Shown one piece after another: positions 46,951 to 58,479 of a stretch of DNA of 64,000 nt. The DNA is from Marsupella aquatica (Eukaryota > Marchantiophyta). The notes under the pieces are model-generated. The model had not been told where the DNA came from, ran no database searches, and saw only the letters and a list, made by a program, of their open reading frames with translations. The stretch lies in the NCBI GenBank assembly GCA_973895155.1, contig OZ316894.1:3534001-3598000 (forward strand), read 5' to 3'. A program made the translations under genes and the position numbers. The stretch's first letter is position 1. The number at the start of each line of letters is the position of its first letter.

Positions 46951-48765
46951 GCAAAATATGCAATTTGACCCTCAAAAAGTCAATTGGGGGTAATTTCAAA
47001 GCTCAAAACTTGATGTAGTTTAACTACTAGGTTACAGACCAAAAAAAGTCATAGGCCACCAAATTCATGATCCATAACGTTTTGTTGTAAAGAATGATCA
47101 GATGCCATCACCATAAGGCATTGGCGTAGTAAGTGAAGAAAACTCTAACAATCTTTTACAAAACCCTGTGAAAAAATTACATTTTTTTATGGCCAATGGT
47201 CATCACCAGTAAGAATGAAGCTTACGGGCTACCACATTCACAATCCATAGCTTTCTGCTCTAAGAATGATCATATGCCATAATTTGTCACTGGAGAGGCT
47301 ATGTAGTGAAGAAAAATTAAGAATGTATTTTTACAAAACCTCATGGAAAAGGTCTCAAGGGTTTCACTTTGGCAAAAAAGGGCTTTTAAATCAAATTTTG
47401 GGTCTAGTAAGAGAATCTTTTAAATCAAATTTTGAAACTAAGAAAAATAGGGTTTTAATTAAGACCACAGTTTAGAATGTTCCAAGAGCATTCCAAATAA
47501 ATAGAGGTAAAGCACCTCCAACTTTCTTTTTTTAGTTTAGTTTTTAAAAATAATTTAAAACTTTGTTCCGCGTGAACCCCATGGATTGGGTTTTTTTATA
47601 GTTTTACAATGTACCCGACCTAAAAACTCCACAGGTAGTATGGGGGTTCCATATATTGAGACCCCCCAGAAACAAATCCTGGCCATTTCTTTACTGCCAA
47701 TGGCCAGCAGCCTTTATTATGAAAAGGTGAAGCATTTCTTTGAGAGCCAACGGTAGTGAAGACCAGCAGGGCACAAAGCAAAACAAATCCGGGCCAAATC
47801 AGAAAATGCAGTAACAGACCACAAGGTCACCCACAAAGCACTTGGGTCCAGAATGGCCATAATCAGTAACAATAAAGTTTTGTGATCCCCTAATATTCTT
47901 TATGGCTAATAGCCATCACTTACAATGAAGCTTTGAGATGCACTAATATTCTTTTTTAGAGGCATTAATTGTCCTATGGCCACATTTGATAATCCGGGGG
48001 TCCTCATTTCTTTCTTCTGACCCATCACGTGCAAATAAATATATAGTTTTTGTATTGGGTTTGGTGAAAAACTTATAAATTTCTGTGGAAGAACAATTCC
48101 CTAAAGAACCTGTATTTAGTTATGTTTTAGGGTGTTTGTTCTCCCAAGACTTTGCTTGTGAGGTGGGACCCTCCTTGGAGTGAGACCCCCAAGGTAACAA
48201 GGAAGCTTTGAGACACACTAATCTATAATCAAATAATTGCAATCAAAAGCTACTCACCAGGCCTATTTATTAGAGCCAAGGTCTATTATTCTAGAGTGAA
48301 CTCTGTAGACCAGGACTCTAGGGCCCCACCAATATTTATGTGGATGGAAAGAACTGGAATGTTATGTATATCAAAATGCATTTTGTATTAGCATTTAAGG
48401 AATGGGCAATTTTTTTGGCTCTTAAGCAAAAGACCCAAAGGAAACCAGGCAAAAGCATGTAAATTTGTGCTCTGCAAATCTCACATTTTGGAATGTAATG
48501 ACGTGTAGGGTAATGATGGTTTGGTCTGGGGTTACTAGTCCCTGTGACCAGAAAGGAGAAAATACTGACCGCAGTGGAGAAGTTTTTCCGAGCTTTGTGG
48601 GAACAAGTTTCAGACTAGAACCCCAGCCCAAATAGTCATTGTCATTGGTAATATATGCCCAGAAATAATAGTCATTATCATACTTAATACCTGCCAAGAA
48701 AACAAGATTACTGGGTTATATTTAATACCTGCCAAGAAAAAAAGATTATTGGGTTAAGACTTGGA
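46951..48765. other. AT-rich repeat-derived DNA; no gene seen
   Basis: A diverged duplication of about 120 bp links 47060-47180 and 47232-47350 (GATCCATA/AATCCATAG, AAGAATGATCA, ATGCCAT and TTTTACAAAACC blocks). Copies of GCCAATGGTCATCAC-type sequence recur to 47.9 kb. No coding region. Confidence 0.45.
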
Positions 48766-48771
48766 TACTCA

Positions 48772-49045
48772 GGTTATGAAAATGGTTAGTAGCACCTAGC
48801 AGAAAAGGTTCGATACACAGGTTATGAAAATGGTAGCACCTAGCAGAAAAGGTTCGATACACAGGTTATGAAAATGGCACCATGAAAATGGTAACACCTA
48901 GCAGAAAAGGTTCCATATACAGGTTATGAAAATGGTAACACCTAGCAGAAAAAGTTCAATACACAGGTTATGAAAATGGTAGCATCTAGCAAAAGAGGTT
49001 TAAAAACAGAGGTTATGAAAATAGTAACACCTAGCAAAAAAGGTT
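48772..49045 (+). repeat. 44-bp tandem array, six copies
   Basis: Each unit reads AGGTTATGAAAATGGTAGCA then CCTAGCAGAAAAGGTT and AxACAC. Copies start near 48772, 48817, 48861, 48919, 48963 and 49008. The array ends where composition shifts to the GC-richer region leading to the PPR gene. Confidence 0.92.
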
Positions 49046-49049
49046 ACAC

Positions 49050-51394
49050 AATAGTAACGTTTTTTTAAGAATTACAATGATGGATAGGGCCGCCGCTCAC
49101 GTGTAAGCAGGAGGGCCCCAGTGACATGTATGACAGTGGAACGAGGGCGGATAGGCCTTGTGGGACGTGGGGACAGGATTTGAAGGAGCGTTTGGAGGCT
49201 TTTTGTTTTTGCTGCTGCTGGAAAGAGTGTTTGTGGAAGGTGAGCAGCTGTGTTCTCTGATGATGGAAAGAGCATACGTGGAGGGCGACGCAGCAGCAGC
49301 AGCAGTCGAGAGACGACGAGGCAATGTGGCTCACGAATTGGGCTGACTTGATTCGTTTTGAATTGGGTTGAAAATTGTGAGAACTTTCAGTGAGAATTGC
49401 GGTTGTGGGTGGTGCAGGAAGAGGAGGGGAGAAGGAAGGAGGCACATTTTGCAAGCTGGGTGGTGTCAAGAGGAGCGGGATGAGAATTGTGTGGAAGAGA
49501 TTCCTGGATTGGAGCTTGTTGAGATAGATAGTAATGAGTGCAGATTCTGTAGATTCTGTTCTTCAGATTCAGGTGCTGGGAGGGGAGGGGATGGGGAAGG
49601 ATTTTTTTGCGTCTGCTGAGTAAATTGAGTTTGTGCAACAACGAGAACAACAACAACAACGGTGGGGTAGGAGTGTTATCTTTTGCTTTCCAGCAAGCAA
49701 TGGCTGTTCCAGCTCTCTGTTCTCGCACGTTCAGCTCACCAGTACGTTTCAGCCCTCTTGATCTCTCCGTCTCTCTGTGCTGCTTTTATTCAGCTTATTT
49801 GTTTATGGCCTCGGCTTCTTGCCACAGTACTCCGTACTTTTCTATTCCTTGCCATTTTGTCTCGGTGGACTTAAGGATTGTCTATTCATTCTCGTTCATT
49901 TGTCTGGTCATTCCTTCAATCTATCACAATTTCTTTCGTTCATTTTCTCTCATTCTTGGAGTCATTCACATTTTTCGCCTTTTGAAAAATTGAAGTCGTT
50001 GGAACTGGGGTATCGGCTTAAACACCTTAAACGACGAAAAACGAAGACGATTGTGTTAGTGTGACGTCTTTTACTTCACGAGAACGCAGATTTATCATGG
50101 ATTCTCTCATGTCTCTCGTAGTCAGCAGAAAGTCGAGCAACATGATCAATGCATTTCGATTGCCCAGCAACTTTCAGTTCATGACAATGGCAGACAATTT
50201 CCCGATCAATTGTGGTCCTCTTTGTCTTCACGGTCACTACTCATGGGAATGTGGAAATTAAAGTGCCACATGAACATCAACTAGTGTAGCAGCTGACGGA
50301 AAAGACAGCCTCAGAAAAATGTGCAGACAGAATACCCCAAATCCTAATCTTAATGGCCAAGTCTGCGTCTTACCCTAGAAACCTGAGAATCTTTTTCGTC
50401 AGCACATTTCGGGCATTTACCCGCAGTCCAACGGTTGGTGAGGGTTTTAAGAATGGATATTGGGCAAAACTCCAGCCAACACGCTAATAGTGATTTTCGT
50501 TTGATGCCCGGTAAGTTGCACACAAATGTTACCCAAATGGAGCCCAGCTGTTTACTAGTCTCGTATCTCGCTCATTTCCTTCATCTGCTGTCAGTCTGCA
50601 AGTTGTCTCTCTCCTAGAAAACAGGATGGTAGAACTGGCAATGCCCTCTCTATAGACAGTGCTAGTGGCTAGCCGGACCTAGTGCTCACATTATTAATAC
50701 AGAATATTAATACTAAGAAATCAAGAATGCGGTCAAGCCCTGGTTTGTGTAGTCTTGAACTCTAGCAGGTTGGCCCTCTTGTGCATTCCCTTACTAATTG
50801 TTAGTGAACGTGGCTATTAGATCACGAGAAAGAGAAACGACTCTTACAATGTTTTTAACCTCTCATTTTTCGATCCTTTAAAATTTGTTGAGTTTGATAA
50901 TTACGAACATATTGTGCTTCGTTGACAACAGCTATAGGAACACGAGAGGACTCTTCTTGTTCTTGGTTGGAGTGAATTTCACAAATTGCGACTAGATTGA
51001 AATCCTGTACTGATATATGGTTTGTGCTAAAATTTCCAGAGCACATCGACACAAAGTTTATACCTTGCCAGCAGCTGTGGGGAGCATATAGGAACAGAGT
51101 GCAGATTGCGGCGACTATGTTGTTCCGCTACGTTGGGACAAGAACTTCGAAGGTGAGGGCTTTCTGTCTTGGCTTGAGCACGCTTAACGTTCGTTGTTGT
51201 TGCGGGCACTAGACGCGGTGCTTACTTGTCATGTGGGAAGTCTTGACACAGGCGTTATGTGGTATTCAGCCTGTCGAGGAAGCTGAGAGGTTGTCACAAT
51301 TCTGCAGGTCTTTTAGGAGGTGTTATTTCTGGGTGACGTCTGATTATCTCAAGATTACATGCATTATCGTATGCCAGGCATGGATTATCGGCAG
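49050..51394 (+). other. 5' region of the PPR gene; leader or first exons unresolved
   Basis: Candidate starts are ATG 49699 (MAVPALCSRTFSSP, then donor GTACGT), which looks like an organelle transit peptide, and ATG 50355 (MAKSASYPRNLRIFF), also Arg/Ser-rich. A possible exon near 51075-51155 (QLWGAYRNRVQIAATMLFRY) ends at a good donor but does not match the phase of the next exon. CAA repeats near 49650 are typical of plant leaders. I could not choose among these. Confidence 0.35.
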
Positions 51395-54300
51395 TGATTG
51401 CGGAGACTATCACAGAAGCCGCTCCAGTGGACTTACCGACAGGCCAGGGCAAGCAGAATCAAGGTCGGAGTCGTGGCAATGGAGGACGAAGGTCCCCTAA
51501 AGTGCGAAATAAGAGTGGTGTTAAAACTGACATGGTAAACTTCGGAAGCCTATCATAAATATAATGTGGAGAAAATTGGTGGTCTTTGGGAATGTCTTTT
51601 CCAAGCCCTTGGAGTGAGAGGAGATTGCTTCAGCTTCATGAAAAGTATCTCATGCCGCGCAATTGCCACAATGAAACCGAGGTTTTCATTCAAGTTCATA
51701 AATAAAACAGTGTTGGTTGCAATCAGCATCTTATTGAGGTGTTCTCACTTATTTCCATTTTCGTGCATCGAATCTGGCCTGAAATCTTGCTATGCAATTG
51801 GCAGCCGAGTGGTGGTCCAAAACTGGAATGGCTGAAGCAGGAAGGAATCGACTTGACAAACGAGGTAGGTTTTGGCGTTGCCGTGAGCCTCGTGCATGGA
51901 TGGAATTGTGAGGACCCTGCTGACATTGTTGAAGTCAAATGACATCCAAAGAGCTGGCCTTAGGCTGTTTTAGTAGGACAAGTCAATTTCTTCAAAACTG
52001 GGTTCTGATCACGGTGTGGGATACTGAATGATATGAATATAAAGTTTCCTCATTTCTCTGATGCAATCGGACCATTCTGGAGTCTGATCCGCTCTAGAAC
52101 TTTAGCCTGGCACATGCACATGTTACCCTGATGCAGGGTTCGCATGGCATGTTGAATGCAGTGCATTCTTGAAACCGATGAGTTGTGCACTCGCTCAGCA
52201 AACGGGCTGTTGGAATTGCAGCGCACAATATGGAAGATAAATCGAGCCATTGGCCAATGTTCTTCAGTCACTGAAGCACTGGGTGTTGTAGCAGAAATGA
52301 AGGCTGCGGGATTGACAACAGCTAATGAAGGTTAGTTCATCTTCTGGAGCTCTTTTTATACAATTCAATTCGTATTATAAATTTCTTAGCTAGAAAGATT
52401 GTGCATCAGGTTCACAATTTCATAGAATCAATGATCTCTTTCTCGAACCGCACATTCTCGACACGTTGGCTTCTTCATGGAATCTTCAGACTCGCTTGCT
52501 ACCTACCAAGGGCAAGACATGAACATGCAAGAACTTAAGAAGGCGAGCAAAGGTCATGAAGGACTGTGATGGCCGTTATGCAGGAACCTATCTAGCTCTT
52601 ATTACAGTTTGTAGGAGGCAACGTCAAGGGGAGAGGGCTTTGAGTATTTTAGAGGTGAGGTGTTTACCCGATGTGATACTCATCGCTCCATCGACGTCAT
52701 TGTCGTTACTGACAACCCAGTCTAGCAATTCTTCGAGCATAGTATTTGGATGGCAGCGTCACTTCTACATTGGTTTTGGCTTGCTCATCCATTGCTCAAT
52801 TCGAGTATAAGGTTCTCGAGTATGAGGTGATTACATTCACAGTTGGTTCCAGAAATGATTTCAGCATCTCACTGAGTCTGTATGTATGGTATTTCAGGCA
52901 ATGAAGCAGGCAGGAGTGAAGCCGGGGATGTTGACATACAACACTCTTATTTCTTGCTGCCAGCAAGCCTTACGTTTAGAAGATGCCTTTCGTATCAAGG
53001 TAAGTTCCAGCTCAATCCTTACTATCATCACCTATACCAGGTACATGCTCTTTTGTCGAATTTACGATCCTAAGGTTTCATGGGAAGGTAGAAAATCTAA
53101 TACTTTTCGAAATTTGTGTTTGGGACCTGTCATGGACAGGCTGAAATGGAGGCTGCCGAGATTAAGCCCGACGTAGTCACGTATACGTCCTTAATGGCAT
53201 TGTTGGTCAAGGCCTCTCCCAATCGAGGTCGGACCACCCCATCACAGAGGTCAATATCTAACTTTCATATTCAAATAGTTTGTTATACACTGTTAGACGA
53301 GTTGTGCATTCAAGTCGCTATTGCTGACATTTTGAACGTCCGACGTCCTGATGCAACGAAAGTTATCAGCCGTTATTGACTATCTCTGGTTCGGACTTCA
53401 CAGGTTGGAAAAAGTCATGGACTTGTACAAGGAAATGAGGGACAAAGGTGTCCAACCTGACGCTATCACCTTCAACACTATCATGTACGCTGGCGCCCAA
53501 GCGAAGCTACCTGGGAAGGTCTTGGTAAGGAACTGTGATTACTTTACGTTCGTGGAGAATCTGCCTCGCTAACAGCAAATCCAAAGAAGTCGTTGATTAT
53601 TCCTCGAAACGTCTTTAGTTGGTTTTTCCGAAAATAACGAGCGCGTTGAGTGATCAAAAGAGAATCCACAAAAGTTTGGTGACGTTGTTATAGTTAATAT
53701 GAAATGACAATATGAACTCGGGACTGGAGTAGTTAATTGTCGACTAATTGTAAATTTGTGGGAACAAATTCGAGGTTCGCATCATCTCAATGTTAACGAT
53801 GTTTGATTGGCAGGAGAGTTATCGCACAATGATATCTGCTGGCGTCTCTCCCAACCAATTTACTTTCGGAATTCTCTTGGAATCCGTCGGCACTGGGGGA
53901 AGATTAAAATCAGCTTTGGAGGTTTTTAATGAAATGCGAGCCGCAGGGCTGGCACCCCAGACAAGCACATACAACTACCTCATTGAAGCTTGCGCTGCTG
54001 CTCCTCAACCAAATGTAATTTTGCCCTAACTAGCAGTCTAAACTAAAGTCTGGAGCTAAGAATTTATGATGTAGACTGACAATTTATCCCTTCACCTACA
54101 GCTGCATAAAATCTCGTATAGGTCTAGTTTCTACTGACTTATTAGTCCTGGATTCCAAGATTGGATTAGTGTGTTACCGTAATTCGTGGTCTTGTTCCCT
54201 CTGTAGGCAAAGAAAGCTTGGGCGTTTTTCGAGGAGATGAAAAAGGTTGAAGGTGTCACTCCAAATGCGATAACGTTCTTGAATCTGATTGCTGCTAGTT

Positions 54301-56474
54301 CTAAGGTGAGCTTAGAGACGAAGTGTTTTTGCTCAATTAAGTGTGGAATTTGAACTGCATCCTGGATGGCCACATGCGGCAGCTATTTAACAACAAATGA
54401 ATCGAATCTTGAACGTGCAGGGCGGTGACCACAGTGGTGCAATGAAAGCCTATGAGCTAATGCTTGAATTGGGATTCTCGGAAGGCAAATCGTGTTCTAC
54501 CTTCAACAAACTCATCCACTCTGCCAGCATGACGGATGGTCTTGAAAGTGCCTTCAAGGTGCGTAGTTTTCTCCCATTTTATGCACAATTTGCCGTCAGC
54601 AGCTCCTTTTCACCACTGCATTTCCCGATGCCTGAAATCATCCAGCTGATTCCGGATTTGTCCTTCGAGTGTCCTAACCGGTCTTTGGACTAAACCTTCG
54701 ATGATCTCGACATTGTCGTCGAATTTGCAGATGTATGACAAGATGAGGGGAGAAGGATACAAGCCGGATGTCGTCACTTACAGCACGCTGTTAGCAGCAT
54801 GTGCCCGTGCTGATGACCTCCAAAAGGCTCTTGCCGTTGGTCAAGATTTCGAACAAATCGGCATTCGCCCCAACCAGGTCAAATTCTAATAGAGCATTTC
54901 GATTTCTACTAGGAAGGAACCCAAATGTAGATTACTTTCCTTTTGAAATCACTAAATCAGATCGGCCACTGTTCTATTCTCCTAACAACTGACTAATTAA
55001 TTGTAGGCGGGTAGTTTAATCATTTGGACACACGGCGATGAACCTTATTTCCTAGCACCGTTGGTTTGACAGGTTGTTCTACATTCTCTTATTGCGGCGT
55101 TTGGCAAGGCAGGCAGATGGGAAGACGCAATCACCACTTTCCGCAGTATGAATTTAGGAGAGGTAGTTACGCACATTGGTTTGCACCTCAAATATCATCT
55201 ACCAATAGACACTACTTGTGAAGTATTTCCCTTCGAACTAAATGCCGGAAACAATTCTCCATTTTTTATTGTCTAGAATCAAGCATTAGATTGGTGTTTA
55301 CAAGTATGGAATGTTTGATTCTTGCAGGAACTACCGACAGTTGTGTCATATAGCATTTTGTTTGAAGCATGCCTGGGGAAAGAGGGTGTTAATGCAATTT
55401 TGAATCACAAAGCAAGCGATGGTGTCTTGCAAATGTCTCCTGGTAGGCTTGGTTGCCAGATCTGTGAAGCAACCTTTGAACCTTTGATACAGATGTACTC
55501 CATGAGCGATGTAGTCCCATTCTGGACAGTTGAAATTAAGTTCTGTAAAATAGTTTGTTGAGGACCTTTGTTTGATTATCCTTTGTTCAGCTGTTTGGTT
55601 TTCTTGGTGTTCTTTGAATTCTCATAGTTTCTCATTCTCTGTAATTGTGACTTTGTTGAAGGCATTGAAGCTACTATTCAACTGTACAAAGAAGCGGTAG
55701 CTGCCGGCCTGTTCAAAAATTACATGTTGGAGGACTTATCTCGGTCAGTGGCCCATTTGTTCATATAATTTATCTCCGTGATATGGCTTAAGAGTCTACT
55801 TTTCCTCTCGTCCATAACCACTCATGTTGATTTTATTCTGAAGGTCATCACCGTGCTATACAGGTGTGACGTCAGGAACAATACCCGTGTAGCAGTAGTG
55901 GTAGCTCTTTTGGCCTGGCTGAAGGATATACGAGAAGCACCTCCGGCAACTGATCTCGTCGTAGTGGTTGGGACTACTAGAGGGAAGGTTAGTAGGAGAA
56001 CTCTCCCGGGTCTTTATCTTCTATCATTGAAGGAATGCAATGCATCTCCTTGTACATTACAATGTGGATGTCACCAACTCGTCATTTTCATTAATGTTTC
56101 TCGATGCTTTGATTATTATTATTATTATTACTGGTAGCGTTTTGGATACCACGACCTTTTCACGCATTTTACATCTATATTTGTAATATTCTTTAAGCTA
56201 TTTCAACCCTCTGGATGTGCCAACTGCGCACTGGATTGAGCTCTTCGGTTTGTGGACCTTGCAGGAACAACCCAAACAAGGCGGGAAGGGGAAGGTTTCA
56301 TGGAAGTACGGTGTGGCAGAAGGTACTCTCAGATCTGTAGGATTGCAAGCAGAACAGATGAGCACTATTACCATGCAAGCATTGACTGTAAGGTCGAAGA
56401 ATCTCCATACTTGGATTAGTGGGTCACTCTTACTCAATACGGTTGAAGTCAGTGGTTCAGAGCCCAGTAGTTGA
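51395..56474 (+). CDS. P-class pentatricopeptide repeat protein with SMR-like tail
   Basis: PPR proteins bind organelle RNAs in sequence-specific fashion; this one probably acts in plastids or mitochondria. Exons: 51395-51534, 51805-51864, 52222-52330, 52584-52654, 52898-52999, 53140-53249, 53404-53518, 53814-54014, 54207-54305, 54421-54558, 54731-54877, 55073-55162, 55328-55442, 55662-55743, 55864-55987 and 56265-56474. From the second exon on, all phases close (590 residues). About ten 35-residue motifs show MKxAGVKPxxxTYNTLISxC-type cores (GVKPGMLTYNTLISCC, IKPDVVTYTSLMALL, YKPDVVTYSTLLAACA). The tail (CDVRNNTRVAVVVALLAWL, then TDLVVVVGTTRGK) resembles a small MutS-related (SMR) domain in degenerate form. 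No E, DYW or editing domain is present. The first exon encodes a Gly/Arg/Lys-rich linker. The true N-terminus is not fixed. The number of introns is unusual for a PPR gene. Confidence 0.9.
56110..56136 (+). repeat. ATT microsatellite in the last PPR intron
   Basis: About seven ATT units between the exons ending 55987 and starting 56265. Non-coding simple repeat. Confidence 0.8.
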
Positions 56475-56479
56475 ACCAC

Positions 56480-58040
56480 TGCAATGTAATGCAGTTCCTA
56501 TGGAAACATTTGTAACATAGCATTTTCTTTACAAGAGAAATATTATTTTGTCCAGGCTCATCATTATCCAACGAACTTACCTTTTTCGACTCCCCTTATT
56601 ATCATAATGTATGTTCTGGATGTCTGAGACACATTGCAAGTCAAATGTTGTGTCGCGTAAATGATGGTGCCTCTTACATGAGGCCCATACATAGTTGCCT
56701 TCAGAAACGACACAAACCTTGGAAACAATTGGGACAACATCTTGGGTTGCTCAAACTCCTTCATGGTTAAGAAATTCTTACAATCGCAGAGTAAAGGTAG
56801 AAACGCCTCGTAGGTGTTTTTGGTATGAAGGCTTCCATCCCAACTCTTATTGACTTTAATCTTCCACATGGGGTGAAAAAGGTACTTATGATATCTGTTC
56901 AAGTCAACCCACTAGCCTGAGCACCTGTTCTTAGAACATAAATAAAGGTGAGGACATTCAAGCCTCTTTGCCATGTTCATCTCGGTGCAAGTCTACCTGC
57001 TTGACCCTAATTAGTTTCTTGCCTCTGATTAGTTCAAACAACCCCTCTAGAAGCAATTATTCCCAACAGCCTAGTCCAAGTATGCTGTAGAAGGATTGGG
57101 GAAGTGATTGATCGCCCATTTACCATGACTAGCTTGAATTTGCAAGCTTTGCTCGGGCCCAAGGTTGCCTTCTGCACCTTTTGCCTCACCCCCCCCCCCC
57201 AAATAAAAAAAATTTAGGCACCCTAGAGCCACTCTGGAGGCTGCACCCTAGATCATAGGCTTTTGATTGTGAATTATTAGTTACTGTAGATACCAAAATC
57301 AATTAAATAAGCCCATCCAGGAAAAATGGGTTTTAACAGATTGGCACATTTTTTAGATTAATCACTACAGCGTCACCCTAACCCTATGTCCGTTTCTACT
57401 TTATCTTTGGCAAGGCTATCATGAATCCTATGGCCCTAAGATTGCCACTTGGAGAATCAGACTGTTCCCATCACTCTCATAGTAGAGTGAGGGCTGATGA
57501 GGGCACTCAGGAAATAGTGAGGCGAGGGTAGATTCTGCATGGAAGGCAGAAGCTTGCCCTAGCTGACCACTAGTGGGGGTGTGTGAATCTGATTCAAGGG
57601 CAATGGAACCATCAAACTATTTGGTATGACAAGAGAAGAAAGTGGGCCCAAGATGAACAGGTCTTCAGTGCCTTCTTTGGGAAAAACTGTGGGAGGTCCA
57701 AAACTTGGTATGTGAACCCCCCAAAAAGCTACTCACCAGGTACATTTCATCATAGCCTTGCCAAAGGAAAAAGTGGAGAAAGAACCCACAATAATGCCTT
57801 TGGATCATCCACTCATGCCTTTTTGCCGTTGCCTGGATTTGGAACAACTAGAAATCCATCAAAAAACATAAAATCTCCACCAGGAATGGTCTAACCCGTG
57901 TGCCAAATATAACATGCCAAATGGTGGGGACACTAGAGCCCTCTTTAAGTGAATTCTCTTTGAGGGAATTCAAGGAATTTGGGTCCCATCATGCATGACG
58001 CTTGGAGATGGAAATCACTCACATGAATCTCTCTTTAGGA
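56480..58040. other. PPR downstream and intergenic DNA; no gene seen
   Basis: Includes a C10 homopolymer near 57190. Open frames of 103-112 codons on both strands (57583 plus, 56902 minus) lack domain signal or splice partners and are not called. Confidence 0.4.
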
Positions 58041-58475
58041 CATCCATGTCCAACCTGTAGACTTAGTTAGGACACTAGGTGTGTATCATTAGCTCATCAC
58101 ACTATTGCAATAGTATATCTGTGTCTCTTTAAGTGGGACACCCCTTTAGAGTACAGCCATGTCCAACTTGTAGACTTAGTTAGAGCACTAGGTGTGGATC
58201 ATTAGCTCATCACACGATTGCAATGGTAGGTCCATATCTCTAAGTGGGACACCCCCTTAGAGTACAATCAGGCCCAACATGTACACTTAGTTAGGACACT
58301 AGGTGTGGATCATTGGCTTATCACTTGATTGCACAGGTAGATCCCTATCTCTAAGTGTGACACCCTCTTAGAATACATCCATATCCCACTTGCAGACTTA
58401 TTTACGATTCTAGATGTGTACCACTGTTCATCACACTATTGGGTACATGTGGACCATTAGGTCATCACACATGGC
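58040..58475 (+). repeat. Tandem repeat, about four copies of 112 bp
   Basis: CAACxTGTAGACTTAGTTAG near 58051, 58163, 58275 and 58386, each followed by ACTAGGTGTG, ATCATTAGCTCATCACAC and TAAGTGxGACACCC blocks. Copies are moderately diverged. Confidence 0.88.
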
Positions 58476-58479
58476 ATTG

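Noticed and set aside
48772-49045. CRISPR-like array
   Set aside because: Units are contiguous repeats without unique spacers, in a plant nuclear genome.
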